From NCBI GenBank assembly GCA_031761405.1, contig JASEVX010000005.1:1190571-1254570 (forward strand): a stretch of DNA of 64,000 nt, given 5' to 3'. The stretch is from Serripes groenlandicus (taxonomy: Eukaryota; Mollusca; Bivalvia; Cardiida; Cardiidae). Below are positions 1 through 10,617 of this stretch, in pieces. Made by a program: the position numbers and the translations under genes. Every line of letters starts with the position of its first letter. The first letter of the stretch is position 1. The notes beneath the pieces were generated by a model, which ran no database searches, had not been told where the DNA came from, and saw only the letters and a program-made list of their open reading frames with translations.

Positions 1-232
1 TCCTCTGAAACCACAGGGCCAATTTTTATGAAACTGCACAGGAATGTTTCTTGGGTAATCCTCTTTCAAAATTGTTCAAAGAATTTAATTTGATGTATAA
101 CTTTAGCTGCTGAGATACATGAAAGGGTGAAAAATGCCAAATTATAAACAAAATTCTTGTCCAAAAGAATTGGCCAGATTTGCAATTAATTTGGCACAAA
201 TGTTCCTTTGGTGATCCTCTACCTAGTTTTTA
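1..232. repeat. Diverged bivalve-type dispersed repeat
   Basis: This stretch has no gene. It holds phrases (aaattgttcaaagaattta, cttgtccaaaagaattggcc, gatcctct) that return in the better preserved units at 541-1140, so it is an older copy of that repeat material. The window edge cuts it. Confidence 0.5.
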
Positions 233-1201
233 GCTCACCTAAGCACGAAGTGCAAGGTGAGCTTTTGTGATCACTCGGCGTCCGGCGTCGTCGTCTGTCC
301 GTCCGTCTGTTAACAATTTCCTACAAATGACTTCTTCTACTAAACCAATGGACAGATTTCAAAATAACTTCACAGGAATGGTCCTTAGGTGGTCCTCTTT
401 CAAAGTTGTTGAAAGAATTTAATTCCAAGTAGAACTTTGGTTGCTGTGGCATCAGAAAAGGGGAAAATTGCCAAATCTTAAAAAATCTTCTTGTCCAAAA
501 TTATTTTGCACAAATGTTCCTTGGGGTACCCTCTACCAAGATTGTTCAAATATTTCCGATCCGTTGAAAAACATGGCCACCAGGGGGTGGAGCTTATTTT
601 CCTTATATGTGCATTGTTAAAACTTTAAAAATCTTCTTGTCCAAAAGTACTAGCCCGATTTGAAAATTATTTTGCACAAATTTTCCTTGGGGCACCCTTT
701 ACCATGATTGTTCAAATATTTCTGATCCGTTGAAAAACATGGCCGCCAGGGGGCGAGCTTGTTTTCCTTTTATGTGCATTGTTTAAACTTTAAAAATCTT
801 CTAGTCCAAAAGTACTGGCTCGATTTGAAAATTATTTTGTACAAATGTTCGTTGGGGCACCCTTAACCAAGATTGTTCAAATATTTCCGATCCGTTGAAA
901 AACATGGCCGCCAGGGGGGCAGAGCTTGTTTTCCTTATATGTGCATCGTTAAAACTTTAAAAATCTTCTTGTCCAAAAGTATTAGCCCGATTTGAAAATT
1001 ATTTTGCACAAATGTTCCTTGGGGCACCCTTTACCAAGATTGTTCAAATATTTCCGATCCGTTGAAAAACATGGCCGCCAGGGGGCGGAGCTTGTTTTCC
1101 TTATATGTGCATTGTTAAAACTTTAAAAATCTTCTAGTCATGATAACCAATCATAACAAATAATTCAGGTGAGCGATCCAGGGCCATCATGGCCCTCTTG
1201 T
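233..1201 (+). repeat. Dispersed repeat bounded by AGCTCACCT / AGGTGAGC
   Basis: The element opens with agctcacctaagcacgaag, followed by a (gtcc)n/(gtct)n-rich stretch at 280-310. It closes with aggtgagcgatccagggcc and a ggccatcatggcc palindrome near 1185. The outer ends are inverted repeats (AGCTCACCT against AGGTGAGCG). Further copies or fragments with the same head occur at 3929, 29791 and 56066. From general knowledge this type is abundant in bivalve genomes. The body is expanded by tandem units, listed separately. No coding potential is visible. Confidence 0.7.
541..1140 (+). repeat. Four tandem units of about 166 bp
   Basis: Units start at 541, 707, 872 and 1039, each with attgttcaaatattt followed by ccgttgaaaaacatggcc and a ccagggggcggagc block. 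Spacing is 165-167 bp. The units differ by scattered substitutions. They form the expanded core of the surrounding element. Confidence 0.8.
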
Positions 1202-1610
1202 TTTTAAATCATTTTGATCCTTCGAAAAACTATAAAAATCTTTATGTCCAGAAGTTTTGGCCTAATTTGAAAACAATTGGTCGAAATGTTCCTTGGGTGA
1301 TCTTCAACCAAGTTTGTTCAAATTATTCCAATCCATGGAAAAACATGGCTGCCAGAGGGTTGATTATAAAATCTGCTAGTTCAAAAGTACTGAACCTATT
1401 TGAAATTATGTTGCATAAATGTTCTTTGGGTGATCCTCTTCAAATATTTAAGATTCAAACTTATCTGGTCCATGAATAAAAAAAAAGTCTTTTTTAAAAG
1501 TACTGGCCTGATTTTAGAACAATTTGGCACAAATGATTCTCAGGTGACCCTCTACAGTCTAAAGACTAGCTTCATTTGTCTTCCACTACCATGGCCTAAA
1601 TAAATCAATG
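1202..1610 (+). repeat. Diverged continuation of the 166-bp repeat
   Basis: The phrases ttcgaaaaactataaaaatc, ccatggaaaaacatggc and ttcaaaagtactg recur at roughly 150-bp spacing with many substitutions. This is an older, decayed array of the same family. The short reading frames here are not supported as genes. Confidence 0.45.
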
Positions 1611-1740
1611 TGGTAATTGGTAGATGGATGCCTGGAATAATGTTGTGTGGACTGCTAGTGCAAGAAAGCCGGGAAACACCCAGTTAGGTGTAGAGGCTGT
1701 GATATAACTTAAAACTGTTGAAAACGACAGTTAACTCTTA

Positions 1741-1920
1741 TTAACCCTAAACCACATACAGTCACTTTCTGACACCTCTGCAGCACACAACTATTTAAAA
1801 CATTGTTTCCAACCTTATTGAATAATCATATTATAACACCTGCAGAAAGTTTCAATATTTTTTACTAAATGTTTTTAAAAATAATCTGCTGTAGATTTGT
1901 TGTATGTGGGAAATGTTTAA
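1741..1920. mobile_element. Palindromic short element, copy 1 (diverged)
   Basis: It starts ttaaccctaaaccacata and ends tgtatgtgggaaatgtttaa, an imperfect inverted pair. Inside are ctctgcagcacacaac and ctgctgtagatttgttg, the paired subterminal arms of the family. The central hairpin is degraded. Confidence 0.55.
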
Positions 1921-2110
1921 AGTAATTTGTCAAAGCTTTCTCTCTTCACAGGACGGGATGGTTGGTTTCAGTAAAGTAGTAATCAGATCCAAGATGACTG
2001 GAAACACATTCTATTACGGATATTGTAACCACAAACATGTACAAATGATGTTCAAAAGTGAAGAAAATCACCTGAACAAGAACATACACAAGAAAAGGGT
2101 TCCAAACTGA

Positions 2111-2310
2111 ATAAACATGTGCTTTCCGATGCCTCTGCAGGAGTCGAACATTGTGGCAAAAGTAGAAATTGTTGATAATTGCCAGAGTGCTTTCAACTCC
2201 ATTTAACTATTATTATTCTTTCATTTAAAGAAATTTATCATATTATTGCCTATGTGTTATCATAGTTGTCTGCTGCAGATTTGTTGTATAGAGGAAGGTT
2301 TAACAAGAAT
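2111..2310. mobile_element. Palindromic short element, copy 2
   Basis: It contains gatgcctctgcaggagtcg, then attgtggcaaaagtagaaat, and the right arm tgtctgctgcagatttgttg. It is interrupted and diverged but clearly the same family as 5258-5475. Confidence 0.6.
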
Positions 2311-2472
2311 ATATATGAGAAAAAGGTTCCAAAATGAACAGTGCTGGGCTACATACATATGAAGTGATGATGTCTAAGATGATTTGTTTGTCACCTTAAC
2401 AACGGGTCAAACTTGCAATCAGCAGCCTCCCAAGGAAAATCATTACACTGACTGCTGATCACAAAAGCCATG

Positions 2473-3780
2473 ACTTGGATCTAGTTTTTGTCAGTTCACA
2501 TACCATATACGAGCATTCATGGACTTGGTCGGATTTGGATCTAGTTGTTGTCAGTTCACATACCATATACGAGCATTCATGGACTTGGTCGGATTTGGAT
2601 CTAGTTGTTGTCAGTTCACATACCATATACGAGCATTCATGGACTTGGTCGGATGTGGATCTAGTTGTTGTCAGTTCACATACCATATACGAGCATTTGT
2701 TGAGTTGGTCGGATTTGGATCTAGTTGTTGTCAGTTCACATACCATATACGAGCATTCATGGACTTGGTCGGATGTGGATCTAGTTTTTGTCAGTTCACT
2801 TACCATATACGAGCATTCATGGACTTGGTCGGATTTGGATCTAGTTGTTGTCAGTTCACATACCATATACGAGCATTCATGGACTTGGTCGGATGTGGAT
2901 CTAGTTTTTGTCAGTTCACATACCATATACGAGCATTCATTGACTTGGTCGGATTTGGATCTAGTTGTTGTCAGTTCACATACCATATACGAGCATTCAT
3001 GGACTTGGTCGGATTTGGATCTAGTTGTTGTCAGTTCACATACCATATACGAGCATTCATTGACTTGGTCGGATTTGGATCTAGTTTTTGTCAGTTCACT
3101 TACCATATACGAGCATTCATGGACTTGGTCGGATTTGGATGTAATTGTTGTCAGTTCACATACCATATACAAGCATTCATGGACTTGGTCGGATTTGGAT
3201 CTAGTTGTTGTCAGTTCACATACCATATACGAGCATTCATGGACTTGGTCGGATTTGGATCTAGTTTTTGTCAGTTCACATACCATATACGAGCATTCAT
3301 GGACTTGGTCGGATTTGGATCTAGTTGTTGTCAGTTCACATACCATATACGAGCATTCATGGACTTGGTCGGATGTGGATCTAGTTTGTGTCAGTTCACA
3401 TACCATATACGAGCATTCATGGACTTGGTCGGATGTGGATCTAGTTTTTGTCAGTTCACTTACCATATACGAGCATTCATTGACTTGGTCGGATTTGGAT
3501 CTAGTTGTTGTCAGTTCACATACCATATACGAGCATTCATGGACTTGGTCAGATGTGGATCTAGTTTTTGTCAGTTCACATACCATATACGAGCATTCGT
3601 TGACTTGTTCGGATTTGGATCTAGTTGTTGTCAGTTCACATACCATATACGAGCATTCATGGACTTGGTCGGATGTGGATCTAGTTTTTGTCAGTTCACA
3701 TACCATATACGAGCATTCATGGACTTGGTCGGATGTGGATCTAGTTTTTGTCAGTTCACTTACCATATACGAGCATTCGT
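2473..3780. repeat. 60-bp satellite, about 21.8 copies
   Basis: Twenty-one complete 60-bp units plus a partial first unit run head to tail. A typical unit contains gacttggtcggatttggat, ctagttgttgtcagttcac and ataccatatacgagcattca. Variation is concentrated at a few sites: ggatTtgg or ggatGtgg, ctagttGttg or ctagttTttg, and ttcaCat or ttcaCtt. The first two are mostly linked, giving two unit types that often alternate. Because 60 is a multiple of three and the unit lacks in-frame stops, reading frames of about 435 codons stay open in two forward frames and one reverse frame. This is a property of the unit and not evidence of a gene. Confidence 0.97.
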
Positions 3781-3928
3781 TGGGATGGAAGTAATTACCA
3801 TTTCAAATAGTAAATCTGATATATAAGTACTTTTACTATTTGCAATATAAGTATATTTTGTTTGTTAACCTTTTAATAGAAATAAATGACACAAAAATAC
3901 ACAAATGTTTCTTCTTTATTTTATTTTA

Positions 3929-4186
3929 AGCTCACTTGAGAATGAAGTGCTCAATGTGAGTCATTGGGATAACCTGTTGACCGACGTCCTTCGTGCATCA
4001 ACGTTTCCTCATCTGTAACCAGGGGGTCCATTTGGATGAATCTTCACAGAAAGCATTCTCTCAATGTTCTCACCATAATAACTTCAAATTTTAGGAGATG
4101 TTGGGTGAAGCAATTGTTTACGGACGACGGACTTAACATGATCACAAAAGCTCACATGTGAGCAATTCATGCTCAGGTGAGCTAAA
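3929..4186 (+). repeat. AGCTCACCT-type dispersed repeat, short copy
   Basis: It opens aagctcacttgagaatgaag, has an internal accagggggtccatttggat and a cggacgacgga stretch, and closes gctcaggtgagct. It is a compact copy of the family at 233-1201 without the tandem expansion. Confidence 0.7.
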
Positions 4187-4386
4187 CACTGCGAGGAATG
4201 AGCTCTGTAAATGAGCTGATCGTCAATAGCATTTATAATGAGGCATTAAATCTTAGTACAACTTGATAAAAAGGACCACCAAAGATTTTAGTTGACATAA
4301 AGCATTTTAAACAAGCTGCTGAAAACTGAATGTAACAAGTAATTTCACAGAAATTAACAAAATATACTTCTTGTAAATGGTCACTT

Positions 4387-4556
4387 AACCACATGCAACA
4401 AATCTACTTCAGACAACTTTGAAAACATATTTAATTGACAAATAGTTTAAAACTCTCTATAAATGAAAGAATGATTATCAAATTGACTTGAAAACATTGT
4501 GGCAAAAGGAGAAATTGCTAGTTTTGAGCAAGTGGGAAAGGGTTAAGGACCATTTA
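4387..4556. mobile_element. Palindromic short element, copy 3
   Basis: The left end is ttaaccacatgcaacaaatc with cttcagacaactttgaaaac, and the right end is gtgggaaagggttaag. The centre retains attgtggcaaaaggagaaat. It is an internally shortened family member. Confidence 0.6.
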
Positions 4557-4599
4557 TTCCAAATTATCTCTTTATTTCATTAATATTGCTTAAACAAAT

Positions 4600-5130
4600 T
4601 TAGTAAAGGATCACTAAAGGAATATTTCTGCTAAATTATCTTGTAATCAGAGAAGAACTTTCATCAGAATGGAATAATGAAGTTGTCATTTTTCTGATGA
4701 TGTCTAGTCTCCACGTTTTTCGACTAATCTATATGGCTTGAACACATTTTGTAGAGGGTCATCCAAGGATAATTTCTACGAAATTATCTTGGAATCGGAC
4801 AACCTGATTCAGAGTAGAATTTCAAAGTTTGAGTTTTTTCTCCCTTTCTGATGCTGCAAAATATATGTAGAGTGTCACTAAATGAACATCTTGAATTCAG
4901 ACTTTCTTAAGAATAGGACTATAAAGATTTGTCATTTTTACCCTTTTCTGATTCCGCCTGGCTGCCATGATGTTCGATCAATCTATATAGCTTGAACAAA
5001 TATTGCAGAGGGTCACCAAAGGACCATTTCTAATAAATTATATTGGAATCCCACAAGCCGATTCAGAAAAGAAGGTTTTTATAGATTGGGCATTGTCCCT
5101 CCTTTCTGGTGCGATTCCTGTGGTTTAGTA
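4600..5130 (-). repeat. Diverged bivalve-type repeat units, reverse orientation
   Basis: Units of about 120-180 bp repeat the phrases tagagggtcatccaaggat, agagggtcaccaaaggacc and ttctacgaaattatcttgg. These are reverse-complement relatives of the 1-1600 repeats. No gene is visible. Confidence 0.5.
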
Positions 5131-5257
5131 GTAAACTTAACGACGGCCGAAAGATGATCGACAAGGTGATCAGATTGAATCGGAACAAGCAGATAATCTG
5201 AAATATGTCCTATTGGGACTGAAGCTTCTCATAAAGCTTGTTGGGGGAAGCTTCAAT

Positions 5258-5475
5258 AACCCTTTCTAACATACATACTGATGCCTCTGCAGCAGACGAC
5301 TTTTGAAACATTGTGACAAAATAAGAAATTGCTCAAACAGAGCAATTTCTCCTTTTGCCACATTGTTTTCTGAGTAATTAAACCTTAATTAATTTAAGGA
5401 GACTTTTCATATTTTTTTCCTAGAGGTTTTCAAAGTCGTCTGCTGCAGATTTGTTGTATGTGGGAAAGGATTACT
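5258..5475. mobile_element. Palindromic short element, copy 4 (well preserved)
   Basis: This is one of the best copies. The termini ccctttctaacatacatac and tatgtgggaaaggatta are inverted relatives. The subterminal arms gcagcagacgactttt and aaagtcgtctgctgc pair. The centre is a hairpin with arms agaaattgctc and gagcaatttct, flanked by attgtgacaaaa and ttttgccacatt. There is no coding capacity, so it is a non-autonomous element resembling a MITE. Confidence 0.75.
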
Positions 5476-5620
5476 AAGCAGTTGCTGAGAAATAGCCCGG
5501 ATACACACGGATACACACGGATACATACACATACAACACATGAAATATTCAACCATCATAAACATGTACATGTGGGAACTCTATTACCTTGTCCACCATA
5601 AAGACAATATGTGATAATTA

Positions 5621-5801
5621 CAGGCGAACTTTTAATAATGTGGCAAAAGGAGAACACTATCCTAGCATATTCTACTTTTGCAAGTGCTTTAAAAAGATTC
5701 GATAATAATGCTTTCAATTATAGATATGTTCCATATTTTTACCTAGATGTTTTCAATCAAAGTCGTCCGCTGCAGATTTGTTGTATGTGGGAAAGGCTTA
5801 A
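5621..5801. mobile_element. Palindromic short element, copy 5
   Basis: It contains aatgtggcaaaaggagaac and the right arm aaagtcgtccgctgcagatt followed by tatgtgggaaaggctta. The left terminus is diverged. Confidence 0.6.
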
Positions 5802-6251
5802 ACCTACTATTTCTATATATACATGTAAGTGGATATTGCTGTGGCTGGAAAAGCTTAGAAGTAATTTCTTGAAATTCTGCCTTTTATTTAATGTTATGAG
5901 ACAAATTCTTTTAAATCATGAGCAAAACTATCTACTACCAGTATACACGGGATCATCAATTCAGTCAATTATGCAATGATAAACATGTGTCATTATGCTT
6001 AAAAGGGAATTGCAGGAAATTCAACCTTTGCATAAATAGTTCACATATAGAACAAAACATCAGCCTGTGTATTGTTGCTAATGATCCAAATGGATATAGA
6101 AATTGCCTTAAACCTTCTATGACTAATTAGCAAACAATGCAAAACCAGGTCAGACTACGCAGATGCGCTGGACAAGCCGGCTCTACTTTTAGTGATGCTA
6201 AATTAAAGGTGTGTAAGCTGCAATATTCAAAATACTTCTACCAAATTAAGA

Positions 6252-6312
6252 TCTTTAACCCTTTCCCACATCAGACAACTTTTGAAATTAGTGTGCAAAA
6301 GGAGAAATAACT
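6252..6312. mobile_element. Palindromic short element, truncated copy 6
   Basis: Only the left end is present: taaccctttcccacatcaga, then caacttttgaaatt and gcaaaaggagaaat. Confidence 0.55.
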
Positions 6313-6316
6313 CTAT

Positions 6317-8173
6317 TCAATAGGTATACATAGTTGTGTCTAGATTAACAAATATGCAGCAGACAACCTTGAAGATATAAAAGCAAACATATAAATAATC
6401 TATACAGACAAATTTATATTTATTTATAAGAGTTGTGGCAAACGTTTTCACAAATTGTTCCTGCAGGTTGGAATCTTCCAGACAAGTTAGCTGCCTTTTC
6501 CACCTCTCTCCTAATCTAAATAGTAGAACACATCCCAGCATCGCAATACCTATATATTGAATGACATAGAGAAAAACGATCTTGGTCCTAAACTATCGTA
6601 GATCTTTCCTGAGAGCCATATAAAAGAGAGATCCCCAAAACTACTGGCCACTTGTATTACCATTAAACACACACGCCTGTCACTTCAATCAGCGTGTTGA
6701 AATGCGAAAAGATTGTTTAAAGAAACAAAGTTAGACACGCCAGACCAAGACAGTCTCCCTATTGTTAATCCAAGCCAGAATGTCATATTTAAATAGGAAG
6801 CATCTGATTTAGAGAAATTAAACACCTCTTCGCAGCCCACCACGTGAAAATAACAAATACTTAAAGATATAAATATAAATAATCCATATCCAAAATGGCC
6901 ACTCGCATAGGTCCCTGGATTTATCATTTCTCTAAAACATTTTGACCTTGACGCTAGTTTGTCCTTAGAGTTTTGGATATTATAGGTTTTGTCATACGTT
7001 GCAACTGTACAATAGTCTCTATTACGGCCTTTGAAATGAAAATAGTAAAACACGAATGAGAAAACAATCGATCCTATACCAATCGTAACAAATGCCGCCT
7101 GAACATGTGTTTCTTGTATCACTGTGTACGTATTGTCCTGGTCCACTGGCCATTACTTCTGGTACACTATTACAGCAAGAAATTGATTGACAAATAAGGG
7201 AACTAGAAGCGCTCAAAGTCCATAGCCGACGTGAAGAATTTGCAGTACCCTGGCTGTTTTCTCGCTTTCCCAAGACTTTATCACGGATCGTATTCCAGCT
7301 GAAATGTGATGATAACAATGAATTATGGACGAACTATGTACACACCTCAGTTGTACCATCGAGAATAACTTAAGGAAGAAAGTACACTTTCAAACCATTT
7401 CAGCATAATTCTTTCTGAACGGTCTCTGCCAACAAATACCGTTTTCCAACTTTTGCATTTTAAAAACATCTAAAATGAAAGATGATAATGTCTTGGCAAG
7501 AGGAGAAATTGCACATAATGACCAGCTTCTCCTTTAATCACAATGTATTCAACTCTTTTAAACAGTACTACTTTTTCGACTTAAAGATCTTTTTTAAAGT
7601 CGTGTGCTATAGATTTGTTCTGAATGGGAAAATGTTAAGATAATATAATCTTCACATTAAAATCATTTCAATGTGCACAACCTTCATCATTTGCTTGTTT
7701 TAAACACAATAATGGGGCAACAAAGTTAGCTTTTGCGACAAGTGTATTTCCAGATCAATCTGCATTGTTTGATAAATTTCTGTCCATTTCGTCAAAAGGT
7801 TACAGTATATTGCAAGCAACCTCTTATTAATAGTACACACTTGGATCAGGAACCACGGGTTAGCAGGCAGTTATTTATCGCCACTTATAAAACAATGATA
7901 AGATACTCTTACCTATACCCATTATCGCACCCATGATTCCGAGACAGAAGTAGTGAAACCAAACTGTGTTTACACTTGGAGAGTCAGGACTCTCAGGACA
8001 ACAAATATATCCAGGGAGTTGTCATAATTGTCAATTAAATATCCACCAAAAAGGGCACCTGTCAGTCCACCAGCGCGCCGCTCACTCACATACCTAGATA
8101 CCTCATTGTAGGAGCTGTTGAATACCAGTTTGATATCAATCAATGTCGATCCTGGTATGTCCATATAAAGACG
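6317..8173 (-). pseudogene. Broken MFS sugar transporter, NaGLT1/MFSD4-like
   Basis: On the minus strand, an exon at 8173-7913 (acceptor tttgtctttag, donor gtaaga) encodes MDIPGSTLIDIKLVF, SERRAGGLTGALFGGYLIDN and, in a shifted frame, FCLGIMGAIMGI. A second exon starts at 7298 after acceptor cacatttcag and encodes ARVLQILHVGYGL, ALLVPLFVNQFLA, AAFVTIGIGSIVFSFVF, FSKSDASYLNMTFWLG and, near 6620, SSFGDLSFIWLSGKIYDSLG; a frame change then leads to MLGCVLLFRLGERW. These match the order of segments in sodium-dependent glucose transporter 1 / MFSD4-type proteins as I recall them: an N-terminal G-PTL-DL then S-R-G-GG-GGVL-D, then a Q-LHF-FG-GA-PL block, then SK-AYLN-FW. Lesions: a frameshift in exon 1 near 7985, in-frame stops after GYGL, after YQK and after QHAD, and a frameshift near 6565. 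The conserved GG-Y-F stretch before FSKS also looks shortened. The intact protein would be a 12-helix plasma-membrane transporter. Upstream exons are not identified. Confidence 0.6.
7482..7642. mobile_element. Palindromic short element inside the pseudogene intron, copy 7
   Basis: It contains ggcaagaggagaaattgcac, the complementary cttctcctttaatcacaatg, and the right arm aaagtcgtgtgctatagatt with aatgggaaaatgttaag. It lies between the two transporter pseudoexons. Confidence 0.6.
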
Positions 8174-8186
8174 CTAAAGACAAAAT

Positions 8187-8950
8187 AGTTTTACAATTAT
8201 CATCATCAGTGACCTTTATAACATGCAGACGTATTTTGACGCTTCCACAGTATTGATGAACTGTTTATATTAATAGCATACTATTTCCATAATGATTGGT
8301 GTCTCCTTTTTTCCAACAATGATTTCAACTGTATTTAATAAATATAATTATTAAAGATATGTCCATAATTTACTCCTGGTGTTTGACAAGTAGCACACAA
8401 AATATATATCCAAATCAGTCTGCGCTTTAAACAAAATAGTTTAGTGGATCTTCTCTTATCGTACAAGCAGCCTAAAACCCCAGGTGACCACTATGCAAAT
8501 ATGAGATGAAATCATTATTGTCATTACTCTCGCATAAATCATTAAATGTCCGTTTTCGCTAAATATGGTTCATTATATGACAAATAAGAAGAAAGTGAAT
8601 GTTGAAAAGAATATGAATACATTGAATTTGTTTTCACTTAAATGAACGTGCGGATAAGACAATTTGACTGTGCCTACCAATACACTATTTCGTCAAATTC
8701 AGACTAACTGAATTGAAAATTAATCTTTTCAAAATGTTATGAAACATTTATCGAAATAATGGAATAGAACATTTGAATTTTGGAGATTTTATTTCATTAA
8801 AAATTCAAGTTTATATTAACATTTATAAGTATACACTGGCCATCAGCTGGCAGCATTACTGCGACTAAAAAAATAAAACATGGAGTCAGAAGTGAAATCC
8901 TAAGATGATTTTCAGCGAATTAGGGCCTAAATCTTTTATGACAAGGCTGC
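8187..8950. other. No recognisable feature
   Basis: This is AT-rich sequence upstream of the transporter pseudogene. I found no open frame with recognisable motifs and no repeat shared with the rest of the window. A first exon of the transporter could lie here but I could not identify one. Confidence 0.4.
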
Positions 8951-8956
8951 AGAGGA

Positions 8957-9130
8957 ATTCCAGAGGGTACAATCTGTGTGATTACAGGCACAACTATGGA
9001 AATCTCTTGTGTATACTCGTACTTTAAGCGAAAGAAGAATTGGATTCCAGAGGGTACAATCTGTGTGATTACAGGCACAACTATGGAAATCTCTTGTGTA
9101 TACTCGTACTTTAAGCGAAAGAAGAATTGG
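8957..9130. repeat. Perfect-looking 87-bp tandem duplication
   Basis: Copies at 8957-9043 and 9044-9130 both run from attccagagggtacaatctg through tactcgtactttaagcgaaa to agaagaattgg. They look identical, so the duplication is recent. A run of 12 C follows at 9132-9143. Confidence 0.9.
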
Positions 9131-9359
9131 ACCCCCCCCCCCCATCCTCCCTCCCCGCGAAATCTCTTCAGTGACACGTATGATGGCAAACAAAATTTCG
9201 GTTCCAGCGCCGATGGAAATAAAAGGACATTTGAGAAATAACTGGCAATTCTTCAAGTCATAATGGACAAATTATGAAATCGCGACTTAGTTAAAAGAAC
9301 AGGGTGATACAATCAGAGTTGTAACATTACTTCGTGTGATGGGGAAACAATGTGTTCGA

Positions 9360-10195
9360 ATATTCTAGCATCTAGATATGCAAGAGGATGACAAAGAGCA
9401 GGTTGATTCAATCATACAGACGCACACCAGCACCATTTTGAACCCCAAACCAATGTCATTTATGAACGTTATATATTTAACACTGCTGATCAGTTTATGA
9501 ATGAGAAAATAGAGATTTATGTGACTAGACTTTGAGGCCTTTCCAATTCATGTGATTTTGGTATGCTTCGAAATCAAATGAATAGAGACATAATAGTGTT
9601 AGGCACTAGGGACCAGGATGTAAGGTCACGCATGCCTCGGGAACCAGAGTTGGCTTTAGAAAATCCAATAGATATGTGTCGAGCTAGTTAGATGGCAGAG
9701 CAACAGATTAAAACTCAGCTCTACTGTGACAGTTAATAGCATATCAAAGAAAAAAGACTCCGACAACACAGTGCATGCCAATATTGTGGTGACACTTATG
9801 CCAAAATGAACTGTCCTGCGTATAGTAAAACCTGTGCTAAATACAAAAAGGCAAATCATTTTGCTAAAGTGTGTAGACAACGGTCAGCTAAATTAAAGCC
9901 TAACGTTTATGCTGTTGGAGAAACAGACAGTGATGAGTCTGTGTACACACTAACAACTTTGAAAAGCAAACAGTGGTTCGTCAATGTGAACATGTCAGTA
10001 CAGAACAACAAGAACATTGTGAAATGTCAATTTGATACAGGTGTAAAGTGATTTCTTCTCGCGTTCTTCGAATATCGTCAATGGGAACATACCAAAAGTG
10101 AAACAAACTACTACGAAACTGAAACTATATGATGGAGGAACATTAAACCCAGTTGGTAACTGTTTTATCAATTGTATGGTCCGTAACACATGAAT
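9360..10195 (+). pseudogene. Decayed Ty3/gypsy (mag-like) Gag and protease fragment
   Basis: Several frames together read as Gag: NVIYERYIFNTADQ, MNEKIEIYVTRL (stop), MNRDIIVLG, ELALENPIDMCRAS (stop), MAEQQIK. A nucleocapsid-like region follows, CQYCGDTYAKMNCPAY and CAKYKKANHFAKVC, in which Tyr replaces zinc-binding residues of both knuckles. Then come WFVNVNMS, CQFDTGV (the aspartic protease D-T-G site with Ala changed) and, in another frame, KLKLYDGGTLNPVG. This order matches Gag-protease of mag/K02A2.6-type elements common in invertebrates. Reverse transcriptase and integrase are absent; the sequence breaks off where the duplicated segment begins at about 10198. No LTRs were seen. Confidence 0.75.
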
Positions 10196-10306
10196 ATGAA
10201 TATGAAGCCCCTTATCTGTAATCAAAAATACTTTTTTACGAATCGATGCATTCAATTCCCAATAAAATAATGATAAAGATTTAAAAACTGTCAAACTCCT
10301 GCGGTT

Positions 10307-10318
10307 TCATTTATTCGG
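10307..10318. repeat. Target-site duplication of SINE (left)
   Basis: The 12-bp tcatttattcgg is repeated exactly at 10618-10629. The paralogous locus near 26560 has one related copy (tcatttatcagg) and no insertion. Confidence 0.9.
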
Positions 10319-10617
10319 TTTTGATTGATTGAATGGGGTTTAACGCCGTTTTTAACAATTTCTCAGTCATATCACGGCGGCCAGTTTACCTACTCATGTG
10401 TTTCCTGGTTTTCTCATACCAGTACTCTACACAACAATCTTCCCAAGCAACTGGCTGCTTTTCCACATAGACTTAGCCCATTGGTGGAAGACGAATGACG
10501 CATGTCGCAATGACTTTTGTCAAACGTCGGAAAGGAAGTTGACCGAGCCTGGATTCGAACTCACAACCCCTGGATTGACAGCCCGCGTCGTTACCGACTG
10601 AGCTACCGGGACTCGAC
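10319..10617 (-). mobile_element. tRNA-derived SINE (family 1), full length
   Basis: Read on the minus strand, the head is tRNA-like: tagctcagtcggta is an RNA polymerase III A box and gttcgaatcc a B box, about 35 bp apart, with a leading cccgg. The body contains cggaaaggaagttgaccgag and ggcggccagtttacctac on the plus strand, and the tail ends in aatcaatcaa. It is flanked by 12-bp direct repeats. SINEs are copied by LINE machinery in trans; the LINE partner is not identified here. Confidence 0.9.

Noticed and set aside
2459..3826. Three reading frames of about 435 codons in the 60-bp array
   Set aside because: They exist only because the 60-bp unit has no stop in those frames. Frames on both strands cannot all be real, and no start context, splice site or non-repeat domain supports any of them.
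8920..9256. Overlapping frames around the 87-bp duplication
   Set aside because: The internal protein repeat only reflects the 87-bp (29-codon) duplication; no domain is recognisable.
10560..10617. Functional tRNA gene on the minus strand
   Set aside because: The A and B boxes are tRNA-like, but the sequence continues into a SINE body, is flanked by target duplications and lacks a paired acceptor stem.
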